Assembly: GCA_033763355.1 (NCBI GenBank)
Contig: JANRKT010000249.1
Location: 1-23,761 of the forward strand
Length of the DNA stretch: 23,761 bases
Origin: JANRKT01 sp033763355
GTDB lineage: Bacteria > Bacteroidota > Bacteroidia > Chitinophagales > Chitinophagaceae
Direction of reading: 5' to 3'
In this document: in pieces, positions 1 to 8,588 of the stretch
Numbering within the stretch: position 1 is the first letter of the stretch
Layout: every line of letters starts with the position of its first letter
Translations under genes and position numbers: made by a program
Notes under the pieces: model-generated
The model's database searches: none
What the model saw: the letters and a program-made list of their open reading frames with translations, nothing else
Told to the model about the DNA's origin: nothing

Positions 1-2346
1 AGTTTTGCACTAGATGATATCAAAGTACCTGCTATCAAGTATGAATTGATTGAGCAAGCGCAAAAAGATGTGAATGCAGTGCAGGAGAACTACCTCATGG
101 GGTTGATTACTGACAATGAGCGTTATAACCAGATCATCGATATCTGGACCCGTATCAACAACCGTTTAACGGCCAACGTAATGGATATCCTGTCTAAGGA
201 TAACCAGGGCTTTAACTCGGTATACATGATGCTTGATTCAGGTGCACGTGGCAGTAAGCAGCAGGTAAAACAGCTTGCAGGGTTAAGAGGTCTGATGGCC
301 AAGCCCCGCAAAAGCGGCTCTTCGGGTTCTGAAATTATTGAGAACCCCATTCTTTCCAACTTTAAAGACGGATTGAGTGTATTGGAATATTTTATCTCTA
401 CACATGGTGCACGTAAAGGTCTGGCCGATACCGCTCTTAAAACAGCAGATGCCGGTTACCTTACCCGCCGTTTGGTTGACGTGGCACAGGATGTGGTGAT
501 AACAGAAGAAGACTGCGGTACCTTAAGGGGTATTGCCATCAGCGCATTAAAAGATAATGAAGATATTGTAGAGCCATTGTATGACCGTATCCTTGGCCGC
601 ACTTCTGTACATGATGTTTACCATCCGCTTACAGATGAGATCATCATACATGCCGGCGAAGAAATCAATGAAGATGTGGCGCAGGCTATTGAAGATTCAG
701 GAATTGAAGTGGTAGAGATACGCTCCGTGTTAACCTGCGAAAGCAAACGCGGTGTTTGCGTAAAATGTTACGGACGCAACCTTACAAACAATAACCTGGC
801 ACAAAAGGGCGATGCAGTGGGAATTGTGGCAGCGCAATCCATTGGTGAACCGGGTACACAGCTTACGCTCCGTACCTTCCACGTGGGTGGTGTTGCGGGT
901 TCTGCAGCTGTTGATTCGCAACTTACTGCCAAATTTGACGGAACCATTCAGTTTGACGGTTTGCGTACAGTTAAATCACTAAATAATGAAGGCAACCATG
1001 TTGAAGTGGTGATTGGCCGTACGGGTGAAGTAAGGATAATGGATTTGAAAAACGACAGGCTGCTTATTACCAACAACGTTCCGTATGGCGCTACGTTAAA
1101 AGTAAAAGACGGGCAGAAGGTAAGCAAAGGCGAGGTGATCTGTACATGGGATCCGTTTAACAATGTGGTGCTTGCAGAGCTTGCAGGTACTGTTAAGTTT
1201 GAAAATGTAATTGAAGGTGTAACCTACCGTGAAGAAGCGGATGAACAAACCGGCCACCGCGAAAAAGTGGTAATTGATACAAAGGATAAAACCAAGATAC
1301 CGTCAATCATTATTGAAGGCGGAAAAGATGCCAGGTCTTATAACCTTCCCGTGGGTTCACATATTGTTATTGAAGAAGCTGATGAAGTGAAAGCAGGGCA
1401 GGTACTTGTTAAGATTCCGCGTATCCTTGGTAAACTCCGTGATATTACCGGTGGTTTGCCACGTGTTACGGAATTATTTGAAGCCCGTAACCCCAGCAAC
1501 CCCGCCATTGTATCTGAAATTGATGGTGTGGTTACTTTCGGCGCAATCAAACGCGGAAACAGGGAGATCATTATTGAAGCGAAAGACGGTGTGATTAAAA
1601 AATACCTTGTTCCGCTCACAAGACAAATCCTTGCCCAGGATGGCGACTTTGTGAAAGCGGGGACTTCTCTTTCTGACGGGCAAACGGCGCCGGGAGACAT
1701 CCTCAACATCAAAGGGCCATTTGCAGTGCAGGAATATGTGGTGAATGAAATACAGGAGGTTTACCGCCTGCAGGGTGTAAAGATCAACGACAAGCACATT
1801 GAGGTAATCGTTAGGCAGATGATGAGAAAGATTGAGATTGTTGATCCGGGTGATACCAAATTCCTCGAAGAAGATTTGTTTGACAGGTTTGAGTTTATAG
1901 AAGAGAACGACTGGATATACGACAAGAAGGTAATTACTAATCCGGGCGAATCTGCAAAACTCAGGGCCGGGCAAATCGTAAGCCTTCGTGAAGTAAGGGA
2001 AGAAAACTCTGTTTTAAGAAGGGCCGACAGGAAACTGGTTGAATTCCGTGATGCAAAACCGGCTACATCAAAACCGGTGCTGCTGGGTATTACCAAAGCG
2101 TCATTGGGTACACACAGCTGGATTTCTGCTGCATCATTTCAGGAAACAACCAAAGTGCTCAGTTCAGCTGCCATACAGGGCAAACGTGATGACATGATGG
2201 GATTGAAAGAAAATGTAATCACGGGCCATCCCATACCTGCAGGTACTGGATTGAGGGATTTTGAAAACATGATTGTGGGAAGTAAAGAAGAATATGAACT
2301 GTTACAAACCACACGTGAAGCCATGAATTTTGATGAAGAAGAATAA
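1..2346 (+). CDS. rpoC: DNA-directed RNA polymerase subunit beta' (C-terminal part, 5' end outside window)
   Basis: This is the catalytic beta' subunit of RNA polymerase. The frame is open from base 1, so the 5' part is missing; 781 codons are visible, a little over half of a typical Bacteroidota beta'. What can be seen: the bridge-helix segment (DSGARGS to GLMAKP, nt 235-306), the conserved STHGARKGLADTALKTA stretch, the second zinc site with Cys codons at 514, 736, 757 and 766, and the trigger-loop motif LTLRTFH (nt 865-882). The C-terminal GITKASLGTHSWISAASFQE and VITGHPIPAGTG motifs are followed by an acidic tail ending DEEE. TTG at 46 is internal Leu, not a start. An intrinsic terminator follows. 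In this family rpoB normally lies directly upstream; that is known order, not seen here. Confidence 0.98.
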   Translation, partial: SFALDDIKVPAIKYELIEQAQKDVNAVQENYLMGLITDNERYNQIIDIWTRINNRLTANVMDILSKDNQGFNSVYMMLDSGARGSKQQVKQLAGLRGLMAKPRKSGSSGSEIIENPILSNFKDGLSVLEYFISTHGARKGLADTALKTADAGYLTRRLVDVAQDVVITEEDCGTLRGIAISALKDNEDIVEPLYDRILGRTSVHDVYHPLTDEIIIHAGEEINEDVAQAIEDSGIEVVEIRSVLTCESKRGVCVKCYGRNLTNNNLAQKGDAVGIVAAQSIGEPGTQLTLRTFHVGGVAGSAAVDSQLTAKFDGTIQFDGLRTVKSLNNEGNHVEVVIGRTGEVRIMDLKNDRLLITNNVPYGATLKVKDGQKVSKGEVICTWDPFNNVVLAELAGTVKFENVIEGVTYREEADEQTGHREKVVIDTKDKTKIPSIIIEGGKDARSYNLPVGSHIVIEEADEVKAGQVLVKIPRILGKLRDITGGLPRVTELFEARNPSNPAIVSEIDGVVTFGAIKRGNREIIIEAKDGVIKKYLVPLTRQILAQDGDFVKAGTSLSDGQTAPGDILNIKGPFAVQEYVVNEIQEVYRLQGVKINDKHIEVIVRQMMRKIEIVDPGDTKFLEEDLFDRFEFIEENDWIYDKKVITNPGESAKLRAGQIVSLREVREENSVLRRADRKLVEFRDAKPATSKPVLLGITKASLGTHSWISAASFQETTKVLSSAAIQGKRDDMMGLKENVITGHPIPAGTGLRDFENMIVGSKEEYELLQTTREAMNFDEEE

Positions 2347-2366
2347 TTATTAAAGGATTTAATGCA

Positions 2367-2396
2367 GGAGCAGAGGTTTTAATCTGCTCCTTTTTT
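2367..2396 (+). terminator. Intrinsic terminator after rpoC
   Basis: A perfect 8-bp stem, GGAGCAGA (2367-2374) with TCTGCTCC (2383-2390), encloses an 8-nt loop and is followed at once by six T residues. It lies 21 nt after the rpoC stop, so it probably ends the rpoBC transcript and separates it from the OmpH-like gene. Confidence 0.88.
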
Positions 2397-2491
2397 ATTT
2401 GTAATCAGCGGTTCTGTTAACGCTTTACTAAAGTTGAGCTTATTAAAAATAACATTCCTGCTCTTTCGTATAACTTGCTAAAAATGGTTGC

Positions 2492-3103
2492 ATGAAGAAT
2501 TTTCTACTCGCCTTCAACATACTACTTTTGGTTTTAACCGGGGTGCTTTTTTATCTCTATTTTTCCCACCAGGATAAAGTAAATAAAATATCCAGCGCTG
2601 TTTCGCAGCACAACAGTGATTCCGCAAGGGCTTTAAAAATCGCCTATGTTGACCTGGACTCCATACAGGAGCATTACGATTATTACAAGGAGAAAACCGG
2701 TGAATTTGAAAAAGAAAAAGAAACGCTTGACAGGTCTTTAAACAATGCTTACCAGAAAATTGAGAACGAACGCATCGCTTTTCTTCAAAAAGGGAATAGC
2801 ATAACACAGATAGAAGCCGAAAACTTTCAGCGGGAATACACCCGTAAAATGGAAGACCTGAAAAACCAGCAGCGCAACATGGAAAACCAGATACAGGAAA
2901 AGGGCATTAAAACCATGGAAGACCTGAAAAAAAGGATCAATGAATTTTTAAATGAGTACAATAAAACAAAAGGATATTCTTACATTTTCTCATACAGCAG
3001 CAGCATAAATGTGTTATTTTATAAAGATACAGCTTACAATATCAGCAGGGAAGTTATTGCAGGTTTAAACGAAACCTACCGCAAAGCCAAAGTGAAAAAA
3101 TAG
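2492..3103 (+). CDS. OmpH/Skp-family envelope protein with N-terminal membrane anchor
   Basis: A 203-residue protein of the OmpH (Skp-like) family, which are periplasmic, mostly helical chaperone-type proteins acting on outer-membrane proteins. Residues 5-24 form a hydrophobic segment (FLLAFNILLLVLTGVLFYLY) without a clear signal-peptidase site, so it may stay anchored to the inner membrane instead of being released. After it comes AYVDLDSI (about residue 52), the usual start of the OmpH domain, then a long charged coiled coil (about 65-155), and a C-terminal part with YSYIFSYSSSINVLFYKD resembling the OmpH core strand. It stands alone between two terminators. A weak promoter-like TAACTTGC lies at 2471-2478. 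Family call is firm; the client proteins are unknown. Confidence 0.85.
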   Translation: MKNFLLAFNILLLVLTGVLFYLYFSHQDKVNKISSAVSQHNSDSARALKIAYVDLDSIQEHYDYYKEKTGEFEKEKETLDRSLNNAYQKIENERIAFLQKGNSITQIEAENFQREYTRKMEDLKNQQRNMENQIQEKGIKTMEDLKKRINEFLNEYNKTKGYSYIFSYSSSINVLFYKDTAYNISREVIAGLNETYRKAKVKK

Positions 3104-3137
3104 GATGTGGTTGCACGTTAATTTCTTATCTTCAGTT

Positions 3138-3167
3138 CCCGGTATCATTTGCCGGGTTTTTATTTTT
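3138..3167 (+). terminator. Probable intrinsic terminator after the OmpH-like gene
   Basis: CCCGG (3138-3142) pairs with CCGGG (3152-3156) across a 9-nt loop, followed by TTTTTATTTTT. The stem is short but GC-rich and the T-tract is long; it lies 34 nt after the OmpH-like stop codon. Confidence 0.7.
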
Positions 3168-3196
3168 AATGACTGACTGTTTAATTTACTTTCCTT

Positions 3197-4612
3197 ATGC
3201 CAGATCAAACTAATTTTAAACCTACTTTAGGTTTGCTGGATGCTACTATGATTGTTGCCGGCTCCATGATAGGCTCGGGTATTTTTATTGTAAGTGCTGA
3301 TATTACCAGAAACGTGGGTTCAGCAGGGTGGTTGATAATGGTATGGCTGATTACAGGGTTTATGACGATAACCGCTGCGGTAAGTTATGGTGAGCTCAGC
3401 GCTATGTATCCAAAAGCCGGGGGCCAATATGTTTATTTAAAAGAAGCTTTTAATCCATTGGCGGGGTTCCTGTATGGCTGGAGTTTTTTTGCAGTAATAC
3501 AAACAGCAACGATTGCGGCAGTGGGTGTAGCCTTTTCCAAATTTGCGGGGACATTTTTCCCGTTGCTGGAGATGAAGGATGAAAATATCCTTACGCAAAT
3601 GGGTTCGCTAAAAATATATCCTGCACAATTATTATCCATTGCACTGATCATATTGCTTACCTATATTAATACAAAAGGTATTAAAGGAGGCAAACTGATA
3701 CAAACCACATTTACCGTTACGAAGTTGATCTCGTTGTTTGGCTTGATTGTGTTTGGTTTTTTCCTGGCGGCCAAAAGCGATATATGGGATGCAAACTGGA
3801 CCGATGCATGGGCCATGAAAAGTGTGAGTGAAACAGGCAGTGCTGAAATTATCGGAACGGCCATGCTTGGCGCTATTGCCGCAGCAATGGTGGGATCCAT
3901 TTTCAGCAGTGATTCCTGGAACAACGTGACCTTTATAGCAGGAGAGATTAAAAACTCAAAAAGAAATATCGGGTTGAGTCTTTTCCTTGGAACGATGATC
4001 GTTACCATAATTTATGTGGTAACAAATCTGATGTACATCAGTGTGCTTCCGTTAAATGAAATTGCTTTTGCAAAACAGGACAGGGTAGCGGTCGCAGCAG
4101 CCAACGTGATCTTCGGCAATGTTGGATCTTATGTGATTGCGGTGATGATTATGATAAGCACGTTCGGTTGCAACAATGGGTTGATCCTTGCAGGGGCACG
4201 TGTGTATTATACGATGGCGCAGGATGGATTATTCTTTAAAAAAGCAGGTGGTTTAAATAAGAATGCTGTTCCTGAATGGGCACTATGGGCACAATGCGTT
4301 GTCGCAGGCGGCTTGTGTTTGAGCGGTAAATATGGAGATCTGCTCGATATGGTTTCGTTTGTGGTGGTAATCTTCTATGTACTTACCATCATTGGCATAT
4401 TTGTATTGCGCAATAAAAGACCTGACACAGAGAGGCCATACAAAGCATTTGGATACCCGGTGCTTCCTTTCATTTATATTTTAATGGGTCTTGCTTTCTG
4501 TATTGCCCTTATCTACCAAAAACCTGTTTACGCAGGGTGGGGATTGGCCATCGTGCTGGTTGGTATCCCGTTATACTATATTGCAGTGATAAATAAAAAA
4601 TCGTCTGTGTAG
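3197..4612 (+). CDS. APC-family amino acid permease
   Basis: A 471-residue inner-membrane transporter of the amino acid-polyamine-organocation superfamily. Residues 14-30 contain the helix-1 signature (TMIVAGSMIGSGIFIVS), whose GSGIF break binds the substrate amino group in this family. About twelve hydrophobic segments can be followed to the C-terminus, including the conserved AMYPKAGGQYVYLKEAF after helix 2 and GARVYYTMAQDGLFF after helix 8. The length matches LAT/YfnA-type members. Substrate cannot be told from sequence. Only 2 nt separate its stop from the kinase gene downstream, so the two are probably co-transcribed although their functions are not obviously related. Confidence 0.92.
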   Translation: MPDQTNFKPTLGLLDATMIVAGSMIGSGIFIVSADITRNVGSAGWLIMVWLITGFMTITAAVSYGELSAMYPKAGGQYVYLKEAFNPLAGFLYGWSFFAVIQTATIAAVGVAFSKFAGTFFPLLEMKDENILTQMGSLKIYPAQLLSIALIILLTYINTKGIKGGKLIQTTFTVTKLISLFGLIVFGFFLAAKSDIWDANWTDAWAMKSVSETGSAEIIGTAMLGAIAAAMVGSIFSSDSWNNVTFIAGEIKNSKRNIGLSLFLGTMIVTIIYVVTNLMYISVLPLNEIAFAKQDRVAVAAANVIFGNVGSYVIAVMIMISTFGCNNGLILAGARVYYTMAQDGLFFKKAGGLNKNAVPEWALWAQCVVAGGLCLSGKYGDLLDMVSFVVVIFYVLTIIGIFVLRNKRPDTERPYKAFGYPVLPFIYILMGLAFCIALIYQKPVYAGWGLAIVLVGIPLYYIAVINKKSSV

Positions 4613-4614
4613 TT

Positions 4615-5610
4615 ATGGCGAAGTTTGATTTTGATAAGCTGTTCAGTGATTTTTCCAAAATCAAAGCCGGCGTTATTGGCGATGTAATGCTTGACACCTA
4701 TATGTGGGGCCATGTTGAACGTATATCTCCTGAAGCCCCCGTTCCGGTTGTTGCGTTGGATAAAAAAGAATACCGCATTGGCGGTGCCGGCAATGTAGCA
4801 TTGAATATTTCTTCTCTTGGTGCAAATGTTTCTGTGCTTTCTGTTGCCGGAAATGATGATGACGGAAAGCACCTTAAAGCCATGTTTAATGAGCAGGGAA
4901 TAGGGATTGATTTTTTACTCAGCAGCGCCAAACGCATTACTACCAATAAAACACGTATCATCAGCCGGAACCAGCAAATGATGCGGCTTGACAGCGAAAT
5001 AACCAAAGAACTGGAGTATGAAGATGAAAACCGGCTGGTGCTGGCCATCCAGAACTTTATTGCCCAGGAAAACCCCGATGTGATCATATTTGAAGACTAT
5101 GATAAAGGTGTATTGACCCCGCTGGTTATTGAGAAAACAATTGCATTGTGCAGGCAAAAGAATATTATTACTGCGGTGGACCCCAAAAGAAAGAACTTTT
5201 TTAACTATAAGCATGCTACTATTTTTAAACCTAATATTAAAGAAGTAAAAGAGGGGCTTAATATTATTGAGGATATTGTTTATGAAGAAGGATTAAAAAA
5301 GGTACACCGGAGCCTGAAGGAGAAGCTTAATCACCACATCTCTTTTATCACTTTGTCAGAAAAAGGTGTGTTTTATCAGAATGACAAAGAAAGCAGGATA
5401 ATCCCATCGCATATCAGGACCATCTCAGATGTGAGCGGTGCAGGTGATACGGTAATAGCGGTAGCCGCTTTGGTTTATGCAGCTACCGGAGATGCATTAA
5501 TGATGGCGGAAATAGCCAATATAGCCGGGGGACTGGTTTGCGAGGAGGTGGGCACGGTTGCCGTTAATAAAGAACGCCTGCTGAAGGAATGTAAAGCGCT
5601 GTTGGGTTAA
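4615..5610 (+). CDS. rfaE1: RfaE1-type D-glycero-beta-D-manno-heptose-7-phosphate kinase (PfkB family)
   Basis: A 331-residue carbohydrate kinase of the PfkB/ribokinase family. The N-terminal GDVMLDTYMWGHVERISPEAPVPV (around residues 22-45) is the hallmark of the RfaE/HldE kinase domain, which phosphorylates D-glycero-D-manno-heptose 7-phosphate at C1 in ADP-heptose synthesis. The catalytic GAGD lies at residues 275-278, with Asp278 the likely base; the substrate-side GGAGNVALN is also present. The protein ends after the kinase domain, so the adenylyltransferase half found in bifunctional HldE is absent; a separate RfaE2 would have to be elsewhere. It starts 2 nt after the permease stop and overlaps the convergent DUF6498 gene by 4 nt. 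Exact sugar substrate is inferred. Confidence 0.87.
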   Translation: MAKFDFDKLFSDFSKIKAGVIGDVMLDTYMWGHVERISPEAPVPVVALDKKEYRIGGAGNVALNISSLGANVSVLSVAGNDDDGKHLKAMFNEQGIGIDFLLSSAKRITTNKTRIISRNQQMMRLDSEITKELEYEDENRLVLAIQNFIAQENPDVIIFEDYDKGVLTPLVIEKTIALCRQKNIITAVDPKRKNFFNYKHATIFKPNIKEVKEGLNIIEDIVYEEGLKKVHRSLKEKLNHHISFITLSEKGVFYQNDKESRIIPSHIRTISDVSGAGDTVIAVAALVYAATGDALMMAEIANIAGGLVCEEVGTVAVNKERLLKECKALLG

Positions 5611-6308
5611 TCATGCATTTCTTTTTTATTCCGGTTCATTTTTTCAAGAAGCGCTGCTTTTTTTTCGCCTGCCTGCAGCAGCCGGTCGTAATTCACAAAT
5701 ACTTCAAGAAAAATTTTAGCGGATACAAACAGCAGCATAAATATTTTTCCGGCGCCAAACTGCAGGAACAATGACCCTGTTATCACAACAAATTGCTGGA
5801 TAACTATCCTTATATAAGGAGAGAACATCAGCCGGCCCAGTGAGATGGTTTTGTATTCGCCGCTCAGGATAAAATCATTAAAAGCTTTTATTGTATATAT
5901 CACTGCAAAGCCCAGTAAAAGCTTCCAGGTGTAGCTGTCAAGCAACTGAAATGCCTTCGGGAAGATAACAAAAGGGTTCATACCGTCGCTGATCATCCCG
6001 GATACAGCAAGGAATAACATCAGTTGTATAGCGACAAAAAACCCATAGTGGATAATAAAAAAGAAAATAAAAAAATAACCTGATACGATTGTAACTGATG
6101 ATCCCTGTGCCTGCCACACGTCTTTCTTTTTAATAATAGTAACCACCAGCATCTTCAGGATATTGATCAGCCCTGCAATGATGGTCTCCATGCAATAAAC
6201 CAGAAACATCTGGGCGGCATCCCAGCCCAGGAACCAAACGCCAAAAAGGGGAACCAGGTTGATGAATATTAAAAAAATATCGCCTGTTGTCAGTTGTCTT
6301 TTAAACAT
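5607..6308 (-). CDS. DUF6498-like multi-pass membrane protein
   Basis: A 233-residue integral membrane protein with about five to six hydrophobic helices: roughly residues 11-28, 34-60, 73-105, 128-146 and 168-200. It resembles the DUF6498 family by its N-terminal pattern (LTTGDIFLIFINLVPLFGVWFLGWDA) and the VYCMETIIAGLINILKM segment; no biochemical role is known for that family. The C-terminus is charged and cytoplasm-like. The start ATG at 6308 is the first in the frame and faces the asparaginase gene. Its last codons overlap the convergent kinase gene by 4 nt. Family name is from memory of the pattern; membrane nature is certain. Confidence 0.75.
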   Translation of the reverse strand: MFKRQLTTGDIFLIFINLVPLFGVWFLGWDAAQMFLVYCMETIIAGLINILKMLVVTIIKKKDVWQAQGSSVTIVSGYFFIFFFIIHYGFFVAIQLMLFLAVSGMISDGMNPFVIFPKAFQLLDSYTWKLLLGFAVIYTIKAFNDFILSGEYKTISLGRLMFSPYIRIVIQQFVVITGSLFLQFGAGKIFMLLFVSAKIFLEVFVNYDRLLQAGEKKAALLEKMNRNKKEMHD

Positions 6309-6346
6309 GAAGGAAAATTATTAAAATGTTTGCGCATTCAAATTGG

Positions 6347-6354
6347 TTAATTTG
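6347..6354 (+). promoter_or_regulatory. Possible -7 promoter element for the asparaginase gene
   Basis: TTAATTTG differs by one base from the Bacteroidota -7 consensus TAnnTTTG and sits 25 nt before the ATG at 6380, in the 71-nt space between divergent genes. No well-spaced -33 TTTG is evident, so this is tentative. Confidence 0.3.
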
Positions 6355-6379
6355 TGACCTGTAAATAATACAATAACGT

Positions 6380-7318
6380 ATGCAGGTATTCTCTATTGCT
6401 ATTCACGGCGGTGCAGGCACCATCTTAAAAAGCAAAATGACAGAAGCGCTGGAGGAAACTTACCATAAAGGTTTGCAGGAGGCCCTTTATGCAGGTTATA
6501 CTGTTTTGCAAAAAGGCGGTTCATCAGTTGATGCCGTGAAAACTGCTGTAATACATCTTGAGGATAATATTCTTTTTAATGCCGGGAGGGGATCTGTATT
6601 TACCTATAAAGGGCTGCATGAAATGGATGCATCTGTTATGGATGGTAAAACACTTGATGCCGGGGCTGTCGCCGGTGTCAGCAATATCCGCAATCCTGTA
6701 GAACTGGCTTATGAAATCATGCAGCATAGCGGACATGTTTTTTTGAGCGGAGCGGATGCAAAAGAGTTTGCTTTGAAAAGGGGGATAAGGATGGAAAATG
6801 ATGATTATTTCTTTTCACAATACAGGTACGATCAGTGGGTGGCCATGAGAGACAGTGACGGGTATGCATTGGATCATTCTTTGCCGGATGCAAAAGAAAA
6901 GAAATTTGGAACGGTTGGCGCTGTGGCATGTGATGCTTATGGAAATGTCGCAGCTGCAACCAGCACAGGTGGAATGACGAATAAAAAATACGGCCGCATA
7001 GGCGATACACCCTTAATTGGTGCAGGCACTTATGCCAATAATAAAACATGTGCTGTTTCCTGTACAGGTCACGGTGAATTATTTATAAAAGCCGTTGCCG
7101 CTTATGATGTAAGCTGCTTGATGGAATACCGTGGAATGAGTTTGGAGGAAGCCGCTGAGGAAGTAACCATGAAAAAATTGGTTTCAATAGGCGGCGAAGG
7201 AGGAATGATTGGTGCAGATGCGCAGGGGAATACGGTAATGGTATTTAATTCAGAAGGCATGTACCGGGCCATGAAGAACAGCAGGGGAGAAGAGGTAATT
7301 GCTGTTTATAAAGATTAA
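6380..7318 (+). CDS. iaaA: Isoaspartyl peptidase / plant-type L-asparaginase (Ntn hydrolase)
   Basis: A 312-residue N-terminal-nucleophile hydrolase that cleaves isoaspartyl dipeptides and, more weakly, asparagine. The precursor splits itself before a Thr that then acts as nucleophile: here FGTVGAVA gives Gly177/Thr178. Other family marks are IAIHGGAGT at residues 7-14, NAGRGSVFT (67-75), MDGKTLDAGAVAGV (87-100), ATSTGGMTNK (193-202), the GRIGDTPLIGAGTYA loop (205-219) and SCTGHGELFIK (227-237). There is no signal peptide, so it is probably cytoplasmic. Its 3' end overlaps the convergent DUF4230 gene by 4 nt. Length and motifs are complete, so it is expected to be active. Confidence 0.93.
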   Translation: MQVFSIAIHGGAGTILKSKMTEALEETYHKGLQEALYAGYTVLQKGGSSVDAVKTAVIHLEDNILFNAGRGSVFTYKGLHEMDASVMDGKTLDAGAVAGVSNIRNPVELAYEIMQHSGHVFLSGADAKEFALKRGIRMENDDYFFSQYRYDQWVAMRDSDGYALDHSLPDAKEKKFGTVGAVACDAYGNVAAATSTGGMTNKKYGRIGDTPLIGAGTYANNKTCAVSCTGHGELFIKAVAAYDVSCLMEYRGMSLEEAAEEVTMKKLVSIGGEGGMIGADAQGNTVMVFNSEGMYRAMKNSRGEEVIAVYKD

Positions 7319-7950
7319 CCGCTTACAATCACCTGCACCTTTTTATATCCCACACTCCGCAGAAAATTTTCAAGCAGGGCTTTCCCCTTTTCAGTAGCCT
7401 TTCCGATAATACCTTTATCCAATGCCCTTTTAATCATCTTTTCCCTTGCTTTAATTTTCACTTTTGTTACAGCATTGTTATCCCATGTGCCGGTTTCACT
7501 GAATGTTTCTATATCAGCCGGGTTGATCACTGCATCAAGAATTTTTGCGGCAGGCATTAATAAAGAGGCAGAATCTTCGCTGGTAAAAATATCTTTTTCG
7601 CTGATGCTGCTGAGTTCAATACCGGCCACCACTTTTCCTTTGGCAATAATCACCAGCCTGTCAAATAAAGGAGAGAAAGGATAAATGGATATCCCCGGCA
7701 TGGTTTTGAGTGTAATTTTTTTGGGATCAATCACAACAGAATCGGCCACTACTTCATCATATGATGTAACTGTTATAAGCTGGGCCAGTTCATTTATTTC
7801 TTCAACCAGTACAGGCGTTTTGTCAATTACAACCGGTTTACTTTTAAATACATCGCTGAATGAGGGAAGCCAGTTGATTTGCTGCATTAAAAAAATAAGG
7901 AGTATGGCGCCCGCTGCAAACAAAACATATTTCTGGATTCTCTTTCGCAT
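7315..7950 (-). CDS. DUF4230 protein, membrane-anchored
   Basis: A 211-residue protein of the DUF4230 family, function unknown. Residues 7-22 form one transmembrane anchor (KYVLFAAGAILLIFLM); the rest is predicted outside the cytoplasmic membrane. Visible family features are the ELAQLITVTSYDEVV strand-like region, a KITLKTMPGISIYPF segment and the C-terminal AKGKALLENFLRSVGYKKVQVIV. That ending closely matches the upstream neighbour's SVFVSNFLRQLGYKKINISF, so the two are paralogues. It starts 4 nt after the stop of that gene (ATG at 7950), so they form one transcription unit, and it overlaps the convergent asparaginase gene by 4 nt. Confidence 0.82.
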   Translation of the reverse strand: MRKRIQKYVLFAAGAILLIFLMQQINWLPSFSDVFKSKPVVIDKTPVLVEEINELAQLITVTSYDEVVADSVVIDPKKITLKTMPGISIYPFSPLFDRLVIIAKGKVVAGIELSSISEKDIFTSEDSASLLMPAAKILDAVINPADIETFSETGTWDNNAVTKVKIKAREKMIKRALDKGIIGKATEKGKALLENFLRSVGYKKVQVIVSG

Positions 7951-7954
7951 GGTA

Positions 7955-8521
7955 TTATTTGAGCTGCACAGCAGGTTTAATGCTGCTGAAGCTGATGTTA
8001 ATTTTTTTATAACCCAGTTGCCTTAAAAAATTACTTACAAAAACAGAAGCATTGGTTTCTGCGGTCTGTAAAATCCCAAGGGAATCAACGCTGCTTTTAA
8101 TTTGCTTTTCTCCCTGTGCCATCAGCATATTTTTTTCATCGGCTGAATAGCTGTTCCTGAATACTCCGGTTTCCTCATACTCAACTTTTATATCTTCAGG
8201 TTTAATGTTAATATATAATAACTCTGCACGGGGCAATTCAAGGCTGATCTCTTTGCCGTTAATTTTTATTTTGTCTGCATTGATCTTTGAAAAATCTATC
8301 CCTGCTTTCAGGGAAGCCTGGCAGCTCATTAATATTTTCCGGTCTCCTATTTTATACCAGCTCTGGTTGTCGCTTGCTTTGATGATTTTGGTAACCAAGT
8401 ATTCAACAGTGGCAAGAGAACTCATTTCTTTTAAAGCCAGCACTTCCTGTTCTTTCTCTTTTGTAGAGGAATTGCAGGAGCAGATGAAAAACAGCAAACA
8501 GGATACTACACCGGCCTTCAT
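7955..8521 (-). CDS. DUF4230 lipoprotein
   Basis: A 188-residue DUF4230-family protein of unknown function. The frame is open up to 8677, but that longer form would run through ispD. The ATG at 8521 gives a clean lipoprotein signal, MKAGVVSCLLFFICSCNSS, with Cys16 as likely lipidation site, so I chose it. The body includes a VEYLVTKIIKASDNQSWYKIGDRKILMS region, the AGIDFSKI / LPRAELLYINI segment usual in the family, and the NFLRQLGYKKINISF end shared with the downstream paralogue. It is the first gene of a two-gene unit (4-nt gap) and diverges from ispD across a short symmetrical promoter region. One copy is lipid-anchored and the other helix-anchored, which suggests partners in the envelope (inference). 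Confidence 0.83.
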   Translation of the reverse strand: MKAGVVSCLLFFICSCNSSTKEKEQEVLALKEMSSLATVEYLVTKIIKASDNQSWYKIGDRKILMSCQASLKAGIDFSKINADKIKINGKEISLELPRAELLYINIKPEDIKVEYEETGVFRNSYSADEKNMLMAQGEKQIKSSVDSLGILQTAETNASVFVSNFLRQLGYKKINISFSSIKPAVQLK

Positions 8522-8580
8522 TGGGGCAATATACAAACTGTTGCAGCAATAGTTAAAGGAGAATCTGTAATTTGCCCCAA
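8521..8580. promoter_or_regulatory. Inverted repeat in the divergent ispD / DUF4230 promoter region
   Basis: TTGGGGCAATATACA at 8521-8535 is the reverse complement, with two mismatches, of TGTAATTTGCCCCAA at 8566-8580; the outer 9 bases match perfectly. Each arm ends close to a start codon (8521 minus, 8589 plus) and each contains a -7-like stretch (TATATTG, TAATTTG) followed by CCCC. The simplest reading is two mirror-image promoters with very short leaders; a palindromic operator is the alternative. Confidence 0.5.
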
Positions 8581-8588
8581 ATTTTTTA

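Noticed and set aside
1474..1974. 166-codon antisense ORF within rpoC
   Set aside because: Shadow of the strongly conserved rpoC frame; no protein features of its own.
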